A stretch of DNA of 20,649 nt from Paracoccaceae bacterium. GTDB lineage: Bacteria > Pseudomonadota > Alphaproteobacteria > Rhodobacterales > Rhodobacteraceae. The notes beneath the pieces were generated by a model. The model did no database searches. It saw nothing but the letters and a program-made list of their open reading frames with translations, and had not been told where the DNA came from. The stretch's first letter is position 1. Each line of letters begins with the position of its first letter. This document shows, in pieces, positions 15,862 through 20,649 of this stretch. A program made the translations under genes and the position numbers. The stretch spans positions 1-20,649 of the forward strand of contig SKMI01000218.1 in NCBI GenBank assembly GCA_007121115.1, read 5' to 3'.

Positions 15862-15876
15862 CTGCCCACAGGGCAG
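15862..15876. terminator. weak hairpin downstream of azlD
   Basis: CTGCCC (15862-15867) and GGGCAG (15871-15876) form a 6-bp stem around ACA, 14 bases past the azlD stop. No T-run was seen on the minus strand. It could end azlD or the DivL-like transcript. The rest of 15627-15889 shows no recognisable gene. Confidence 0.25.
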
Positions 15877-15889
15877 GCATCCTCCCCCG

Positions 15890-16219
15890 TCAGCCGAAAA
15901 GCAGGTGCCCGCCGACCAGCACGCCCGCACCTACGAGGATTGCCACCACCACGTTGCGCGACAGCAGCCCCGCCACGATCGTTGCCCCCGCCGCCGACAT
16001 CCGCAGCGGGTCAAGCGCGCCATCAGCGGCCGCCGGAAACAGGATCATCGGCGCGATCATGCCGGGCATGATGGCCACCGCCGTATAGCGCAGATGCCGC
16101 AGCGCCCAGTCCGGCAGCTCCCGGTTCCCGATCAGCCCGAGGAAGGAATAGCGCAGTGCAAAGGTCCCGATCCCGAGGATCAGGATGATCAGCCAGATTT
16201 CGACAGTGCTGTACGCCAT
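15890..16219 (-). CDS. azlD: AzlD-family branched-chain amino acid export subunit
   Basis: AzlD is the small inner membrane subunit that works with AzlC in export of branched-chain amino acids. The 109-residue product is almost entirely hydrophobic, with about four helices: VEIWLIILILGIGTFALRYSF, HLRYTAVAIMPGMIAPMILF, ATIVAGLLSRNVVVAILVGAGVL and neighbours. The ALRYSFLGLIG and TAVAIMPGMIAP motifs are characteristic. The start at 16219 has AGGGGA three bases upstream on the minus strand; upstream in-frame codons code Arg-rich filler and were not used. The family normally lies directly after azlC, often overlapping it. Here no azlC is seen upstream within 360 bases, only non-coding DNA and the divergent iron operon, so it is an orphan. 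Confidence 0.88.
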   Translation of the reverse strand: MAYSTVEIWLIILILGIGTFALRYSFLGLIGNRELPDWALRHLRYTAVAIMPGMIAPMILFPAAADGALDPLRMSAAGATIVAGLLSRNVVVAILVGAGVLVGGHLLFG

Positions 16220-16314
16220 GTCCCCTGCATACTGCAGAGAACGCGCCACGCAAGCGCCAACCGGCAGAAGCTCCGCCTGCCCCGGAGACACCGGCATGAC
16301 CACCATGGTGCAGC

Positions 16315-16375
16315 GGCGCGGGCCCTGCCCGCGCCGCCCGGCCCAACGGAAGCGGGCGCATCTGCGATGCGCCCG
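16315..16375. repeat. two adjacent perfect 9-bp hairpins
   Basis: GGCGCGGGC (16315-16323) pairs with 16327-16335 around CCT. CGGGCGCAT (16353-16361) pairs with ATGCGCCCG (16367-16375) around CTGCG. They lie 17 bases apart in non-coding DNA. Neither has a T-run. They may be a leader structure of azlD, a small RNA, or the remains of a lost gene's terminator. Confidence 0.45.
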
Positions 16376-16443
16376 GCGACGGGCGGGAGCCCCCTCTGCA
16401 CCGGATTCCTGGGCTCGCGGCCATGACACCGCGCGCCCCGATA

Positions 16444-16468
16444 TTTCTTGACGAAAGTAATCGGGTAT
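16444..16468 (+). promoter_or_regulatory. candidate IscR / Iron-Rhodo-type operator
   Basis: The 25 bases align with the E. coli type 1 IscR consensus: GAC (16450-16452), six bases, AATC (16459-16462, consensus AGTC), then GGGTAT (16463-16468, consensus RRSTAT), with CTT just before GAC. A wider inverted repeat, CCCGAT...TTTC and GAAA...ATCGGG (16437-16465), covers it. It overlaps the likely -35 TTGACG of the iron transporter operon, so it would suit repression when iron is adequate. Rhodobacterales use IscR for iron control through the Iron-Rhodo box. Confidence 0.55.
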
Positions 16469-16582
16469 TGTAGCGCGGAGGGCGTCGGAAATTGAGCAGA
16501 CACCTGCGGAAGGGAGGCGCGCCGCGCGCTACCGGGATCCTGTTCCGGCACGGACCTGAAACCTGTTCCGAAGGGAACGACC

Positions 16583-17569
16583 ATGAGATTTCTTCGCACC
16601 ACTGCCGCCGCGCTGGCCGCCCTTGCCGCTACCCCTGCGCTGGCCGACATCACCCTCTATTCCGGGCGCGGTGAGCCGCTGGTGGCACCCATCATCGAGA
16701 CCTTTACCGCGCAGACCGGGATCAACGTCAACGTCCGCTACGGCGGCACCGCCGAACTCGCTGTGCTCTTGCAGGAGGAAGGCGACGCCTCGCCTGCGGA
16801 CCTGTTCTGGGCGCAGGACGCCGCCGCGCTCGGCGCCGTAGTGGACCTGTTCGCGCCGCTGCCCGAGCCGCTGGTGGCCGATGTGCCCTCCGCCTATCGC
16901 GACAGTGAAAACCGCTGGGTCGCCACCTCGGGCCGGGGCCGGGTGCTGGCCTATTCCACCGACCGCGTGGACGCGGCCGACCTGCCCGCTTCGATCTTCG
17001 ACCTGACCGACGAAAAATGGCGCGGCCGCATCGCCCTGCCCGCGACCAACGGCTCCTTCCTCGCCCATGTCACCGCCATGCGCGTGGTCCATGGCGAAGA
17101 GACGACGCAGGACTGGCTCAACGGCATCGCCGCCAATGACCCGGTTCCCGTGCGCAACAACACGGCCGCGATCCAGGCCATCGGCGACGGCGAGGCCGAT
17201 GTGGCCGTGACCAACAACTATTACCTGGTCCGCTTCCTGAACCGTGATGCGGATTTCCCCGTCAACCAGACGCTGTTCGCCGATGAAGGCGATATCGGCA
17301 ACCTGCTGCTGGTCGCGGGGATGGGAATGCTGAGCACCTCGACCAATCAGGAACACGCGCAAGCTTTCGTGGAGTTCCTGCTTTCGCCCGCCGCGCAGCA
17401 GTTTTTCACCGGCGAGGTATCGGAATTTCCGATTATCCCGGGCACCATCGTCACACGTCAGGACATCAACATCGCCGATGTCATCCAGGTCGCGCCCGAG
17501 GTTGACCTGAACACCATCGGCGATCTGGAAGGTACGCTGGAGTTGATCCGCGCCGCAGGGCTGATTTGA
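16583..17569 (+). CDS. fbpA: iron(III) ABC transporter substrate-binding protein (FbpA/FutA type)
   Basis: This is a periplasmic protein that captures ferric iron and delivers it to the inner membrane permease. The 328-residue product has a signal peptide (about 1-21, cut after ALA-D), the family start ITLYSGRGEPLVAPIIETF (23-41), the motif ADLFWAQDAAALG, and the double tyrosine of the iron site in NNYYL (Tyr213, Tyr214). SEFPIIPG near the C-terminus is also typical. GAAGGGA 6 bases before the ATG is a good ribosome binding site. It starts the three-gene iron operon, preceded by an IscR-type operator. The last two codons overlap the next gene's TTG start. Length fits the family. Confidence 0.93.
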   Translation: MRFLRTTAAALAALAATPALADITLYSGRGEPLVAPIIETFTAQTGINVNVRYGGTAELAVLLQEEGDASPADLFWAQDAAALGAVVDLFAPLPEPLVADVPSAYRDSENRWVATSGRGRVLAYSTDRVDAADLPASIFDLTDEKWRGRIALPATNGSFLAHVTAMRVVHGEETTQDWLNGIAANDPVPVRNNTAAIQAIGDGEADVAVTNNYYLVRFLNRDADFPVNQTLFADEGDIGNLLLVAGMGMLSTSTNQEHAQAFVEFLLSPAAQQFFTGEVSEFPIIPGTIVTRQDINIADVIQVAPEVDLNTIGDLEGTLELIRAAGLI

Positions 17570-19161
17570 GCCTGACCACCGTCATATCCCCCGCCCCGTG
17601 GCGCCTGCCACGGGCGCGGGTGATCTTCTCGGCCCTCGGTCTGCTGATCGGGGGTCTGATGGTGCTGCCGTTGATCTGGCTGGTGATGCGCGCCGCGCAG
17701 GCCGACATGGCGCAGGTGATCGGGATGTTAACCCGCCCGCGCACCCTGCAACTGCTGATCAACACCGGGCTGCTGGTGGTCAGCACGCTGGCGCTGGCCA
17801 CGGCGATGGCGCTGCCGCTCGCCTGGCTGGTCAGCCGCACCGACCTGCCAGGGCGGCGGCTCATCAACGTGCTGGCGGTGATCCCGCTGGCGGTGCCTGG
17901 CTATGTCATGGCCTATGCGCTGATCGGCCTGTCGGGGAATTTCGGCTTCATGAATCAGGTCTTCGGCGTCACCATCCCGCGCCTGCAGGGCCTGCCCGGC
18001 GCCACCATCGCGCTGGCGCTCTACACCTTTCCCTACATCTACCTGAACCTTCGCGCGGCCTTTGCGGGGCTGGACCAATCGCTCGAGGAAGCCGCCCGCG
18101 CGCTGGGCGCCACCCCGCGCGAGGTGTTCTTTCGCGTCACTCTGCCGCACCTGATGCCGGGGCTCATGGCGGGCTGGCTGGTGGTCGGGCTGTACGTGAT
18201 CGGTGATTTCGGGGCCGTGGCGCTGATGCGGTTCGAGGTTTTCAGCTATGCCATCTACATCCAGTATTCCGCGGCCTTCGACCGGGTCTATGCCGCCTGG
18301 CTGGCGCTGATGCTGATCGTCATCGCGCTGAGCGTGGTCTGGTGGGAAAGCCGGTTGCGCGAAGGGGCGCATTTCGCGCGCACCGGATCGGGCGCCGGTG
18401 CCGCGCGGCGGCAGTTGGCGCTGCCGCGCGCGGGGCAGGCGCTGGGCTGGGCCTTCGCTGCGCTGGTGGTGCTGGCCAGCATCGGCTTGCCGATCGCGGT
18501 GCTCAGCTTCTGGATGGTGCGGCTGGATGATCTGCCGGGCGTGCTGCCGGAACTTTTCCGCGCTTTCTCGCAATCGCTGTCGGTTGCTGCCCCCGCCGCG
18601 CTGCTGGCGGCTGCCATGGCGCTGCCGGTGGCGGTCCTGGCGGTGCGCTACCCCTCGCCCCTGTCGACGCTGATCAACCGGCTGGCCTTTGTCGGCTATG
18701 CGATCCCGGCGCTGGCCTTCGCGCTCGCCTTCGTGTTCTTCTCCCTCCACGGCGCGCGGTTCCTCTATCAGACCCATCTGCTGCTGGTCACGGTCTATGC
18801 GCTCAGCTTCCTGGCGCTGGCGCTGGGGCCGATCCGCTCGGCGCTCTATCAGGCGCGTCCGTCGGTCGAGGAATCGGCGCGTGCGCTGGGTCACGGGCCG
18901 CTGTCGGTCTTCGCCCGGGTCACGCTGCCCACCATCCGCCCCGGTGTCATCGCAGGGATGGTGTTGGTCTTCGTCATCGCCATGAAGGAACTGCCCATCG
19001 CCTTCCTGCTGGCGCCCACGGGGTTCCGGCCGCTGGCGATCACCATGTTTTCGCGCACTTCCGAGGGGATGCTGATGGAGGCCGCGCCCTATGCCGCCGC
19101 GATCATGGCGTTTTCCGCCCTTTTCGTCGGCTTCGTTCTGCGCCATGACAAGAAAAGCTGA
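17566..19161 (+). CDS. fbpB: iron(III) ABC transporter permease, fused two-domain (FbpB type)
   Basis: This inner membrane permease forms the iron channel. The 531-residue product is a tandem of two BPD-type transmembrane domains with about twelve helices in total. Each half has an EAA loop that docks the ATPase: EEAARALGATPREVFFRVTLP (about 174-194) and EESARALGHGPLSVFARVTLP (about 434-454). The start is TTG at 17566, overlapping the binding-protein stop by four bases (TTGA), which suggests translational coupling. No ATG in reach preserves the first helix (VIFSALGLLIGGLMVLPLIWLV), so TTG is the best choice. The ATPase gene follows 18 bases later. Both halves are intact. Confidence 0.93.
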   Translation: MSLTTVISPAPWRLPRARVIFSALGLLIGGLMVLPLIWLVMRAAQADMAQVIGMLTRPRTLQLLINTGLLVVSTLALATAMALPLAWLVSRTDLPGRRLINVLAVIPLAVPGYVMAYALIGLSGNFGFMNQVFGVTIPRLQGLPGATIALALYTFPYIYLNLRAAFAGLDQSLEEAARALGATPREVFFRVTLPHLMPGLMAGWLVVGLYVIGDFGAVALMRFEVFSYAIYIQYSAAFDRVYAAWLALMLIVIALSVVWWESRLREGAHFARTGSGAGAARRQLALPRAGQALGWAFAALVVLASIGLPIAVLSFWMVRLDDLPGVLPELFRAFSQSLSVAAPAALLAAAMALPVAVLAVRYPSPLSTLINRLAFVGYAIPALAFALAFVFFSLHGARFLYQTHLLLVTVYALSFLALALGPIRSALYQARPSVEESARALGHGPLSVFARVTLPTIRPGVIAGMVLVFVIAMKELPIAFLLAPTGFRPLAITMFSRTSEGMLMEAAPYAAAIMAFSALFVGFVLRHDKKS

Positions 19162-19179
19162 CCGGACCCCAAGAACGCC

Positions 19180-20268
19180 ATGAACACCCTGCCCAAAGCC
19201 CTGTCCTTCAAGATGCCCGCCGAGGCGACGCCGCTGGGATATCGCGCCCGGCCCGCCAAGGTGCTGCTGGAGGTTTCGGGTCTGCGCAAGCAGTTCGCCC
19301 ACGGCGACACTCCGGCGGTGGAGCGGGTGGGGTTTTCGCTGGGCGAGGGCGAGATGCTGGCGCTCCTGGGCCCTTCGGGTTGCGGCAAGACCACCACGCT
19401 GCGCATGATCGGCGGCTTCGAGGTTCCGGACGCGGGCACCATCACGCTGCGCGGGCGCGACATCACCCGCCTGCCGCCCGAGGCGCGCGGCATCGGCTTC
19501 GTCTTCCAGGATTACGCGCTGTTTCCACACCTGAATGTGTTGGAGAATGTCCGCTTCGGCCTGCGCAAGATGCCGCGCGCCAAGGCCGAGGCGCGGGCGC
19601 GCGAGATGCTGGCGCTGGTGGGACTGTCGGGGCTGGAGGCACGCAAGCCGCATGCGCTTTCGGGCGGGCAGCAGCAGCGGGTGGCGCTGGCACGAACGCT
19701 GGCGGTGGCGCCGCCGCTGGTGTTGATGGACGAGCCGTTTTCCAACCTCGATGCCGCCATGCGCGTGGAAACCCGGCAGGAGGTACGCAAGCTGCTGAAA
19801 GCCACCGGTTCGGCCGGGGTGCTGGTGACGCATGACCAGGAAGAGGCGCTTGCCATTGCCGACCGGATCGCGGTGATGGAAGCGGGCCGGGTCATCCAGA
19901 TCGGCACGCCGGATGAAATCTACCTGAACCCTGCGTCGGAATTCGTGGCCTCGTTTCTGGGCCGGTCGAACATCCTGCGCGGGAACGCGAACGGGATGCG
20001 CGTGGACACGAGTTTCGGCACGCTGCCGCTGTCGCGCGCCGCCAACGGGGCGGTCAATCTGGCCGTCCGCCCCGAGCAGATCATGCTGGAACCGGATCCG
20101 GCGGGTCCGGCCTCGGTCGTGGGGCGCGAGTTTCGCGGCCATGACCAGCTTTACTGGGTGCAGGAGGGGGAGCGCTGCATGCTGGTGATCTCGGGGCCTG
20201 GCGCCAGCATCGGCGTGGGCGAGAAGGTGCGGCTGCGCATCTGCGACTGCGTGGTGCCCCTGACCTGA
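19180..20268 (+). CDS. fbpC: iron(III) ABC transporter ATP-binding protein (FbpC type)
   Basis: This cytoplasmic ATPase powers iron import. The 362-residue product has Walker A GPSGCGKT (64-71), Q-loop FQDYALF (Gln110), signature LSGGQQQR (160-167), Walker B VLMDEP (Asp184, Glu185) and switch His218 in VTHDQEEA. After 245 a C-terminal regulatory region of TOBE type follows (about 278-362), with AVRPEQIML. The FLGRSNILRG block is typical of the FbpC/PotA group. The ATG at 19180 lacks a clear ribosome binding site; an internal ATG at 19213 would remove 11 residues and is possible. Substrate assignment rests mostly on the Tyr-Tyr binding protein upstream. The gene converges on petC. Confidence 0.93.
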   Translation: MNTLPKALSFKMPAEATPLGYRARPAKVLLEVSGLRKQFAHGDTPAVERVGFSLGEGEMLALLGPSGCGKTTTLRMIGGFEVPDAGTITLRGRDITRLPPEARGIGFVFQDYALFPHLNVLENVRFGLRKMPRAKAEARAREMLALVGLSGLEARKPHALSGGQQQRVALARTLAVAPPLVLMDEPFSNLDAAMRVETRQEVRKLLKATGSAGVLVTHDQEEALAIADRIAVMEAGRVIQIGTPDEIYLNPASEFVASFLGRSNILRGNANGMRVDTSFGTLPLSRAANGAVNLAVRPEQIMLEPDPAGPASVVGREFRGHDQLYWVQEGERCMLVISGPGASIGVGEKVRLRICDCVVPLT

Positions 20269-20432
20269 TCCTTCCCGGCGCGATCAGGCTAAGAAGTGCA
20301 TCCGTCGCCGGTCGGAAAAGCGTACTCGGGCCGTGTCCCACCCCCCACCCGCACGCCCCGAGGGCGCTTCTCGCGCATTTGCGCGGGCAGGGGTCACGGG
20401 GGCGGCGGGCCTTTCTTCATGCCCGGACAACG

Positions 20433-20461
20433 AAAAACCCCCGCGCGGAAGGCGCGGGGGG
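20433..20461 (-). terminator. rho-independent terminator of petC
   Basis: A perfect 9-bp GC stem (CCCCCGCGC at 20438-20446 with 20452-20460) and loop GGAAG is followed, on the minus strand, by five T bases (20437-20433). It begins about 28 bases past the petC stop. This is a classic intrinsic terminator. No T-run lies on the plus side, so it is less likely to stop fbpC transcription. Confidence 0.88.
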
Positions 20462-20487
20462 CTTGTGCGTTCGGGGCGTGCCCGTCG

Positions 20488-20649
20488 TCAGCTTTCCTTG
20501 GCCTTCTTCTTGACCGGCGCCCAGATCTGCTTGTTGGTCAGGTAGAGCAGCGAGCCCAGCACCGCGAGGATGATGATCCCGGTGAAGCCCGCACGCTTGC
20601 GCTCGACCAGCTTGGGCTCGGCGGTCCAGGTCAGGAAGGCTGCCACGTC
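20488..20649 (-). CDS. petC: cytochrome c1 (PetC), C-terminal end
   Basis: The last 53 codons and TGA stop (20490-20488) are on the minus strand. They begin DVAAFLTWTAEPKLVERKRAG, a conserved run just before the membrane anchor of cytochrome c1, then the single helix FTGIIILAVLGSLLYLTN and a Lys-rich cytoplasmic tail. Cytochrome c1 is the haem c subunit of the cytochrome bc1 complex, which passes electrons from quinol to soluble cytochromes. The gene start and the CXXCH haem site lie outside the window, probably after petA and petB. It converges with the iron operon and has its own terminator. Confidence 0.93.
   Translation of the reverse strand, partial: DVAAFLTWTAEPKLVERKRAGFTGIIILAVLGSLLYLTNKQIWAPVKKKAKES

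Larger units (their letters stand above)
16220..16582. other. 363-bp non-coding region between azlD and iron operon
   Basis: No real gene was found. It separates divergent azlD and the iron transporter operon, holds two strong hairpins (16315-16375) and an IscR-type operator (16444-16468), and shows no azlC remnant. The part after 16440 is more AT-rich and should hold the operon promoter: TTGACG (16448-16453) is a good -35, with a poor -10, TAGCGC (16471-16476), 17 bases on. Confidence 0.6.

Noticed and set aside
15659..16426. Open plus-strand frame opposite azlD
   Set aside because: The Arg/His/Pro-rich product has no motif, while the reverse strand encodes a clear AzlD protein with a ribosome binding site.
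17728..20142. Very long open frame on the minus strand (about 800 codons)
   Set aside because: It lies fully antisense to the intact iron permease and ATPase genes, is rich in Arg, Gln and His, and has no family motif. It is a high-GC shadow.

Overview
The window is high-GC DNA with alphaproteobacterial gene content, most likely from a Rhodobacterales (Rhodobacteraceae) bacterium. Three things point there: a RegA protein of exactly 184 residues encoded divergently from RegB and next to SenC; an alphaproteobacterial FtsZ ending in EIPAFLRR; and a DivL-type PAS protein with a CtrA box upstream. No plasmid, phage, transposase, CRISPR, rRNA or tRNA signal was seen. Almost all of it is chromosomal housekeeping DNA, so the more interesting signals are in the intergenic regions and in genes missing from their usual places.

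Region 1 (1-6.4 kb) is the right end of the division and cell wall (dcw) cluster, all on the + strand: the 3' end of a SPOR-domain protein, murB, ftsQ, ftsA and ftsZ, closed by a strong hairpin. The ddl gene, usual between murB and ftsQ in related bacteria, is absent; a 354-bp gap with three small hairpins takes its place. FtsQ has an unusually long N-terminus.

Region 2 (6.5-10.8 kb) continues on the + strand with lpxC (lipid A synthesis), bamD (outer membrane protein assembly), recN (DNA repair) and a small unknown lipoprotein. A family-like intergenic repeat lies between bamD and recN.

Region 3 (10.9-15.6 kb) is the redox regulon locus: regA and senC on the - strand, divergent from regB, followed by a DivL-like PAS protein that lacks any kinase domain. 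A perfect TTAA-N7-TTAA CtrA box lies upstream of that gene.

Region 4 (15.6-20.6 kb) is more accessory: a lone azlD gene with no azlC beside it, a 363-bp non-coding stretch holding two strong hairpins and an IscR / Iron-Rhodo-type operator, and a three-gene iron(III) ABC transporter operon (binding protein, fused permease, ATPase). The operon converges on the 3' end of petC (cytochrome c1), which has its own terminator.

Taken together, the window joins cell division, envelope assembly, redox control and iron supply. The best candidates for follow-up are the CtrA-box/DivL pair, the IscR-type operator on the iron operon, the missing ddl and the promoter-overlapping inverted repeat in front of regA. 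I found no convincing wholly new system.
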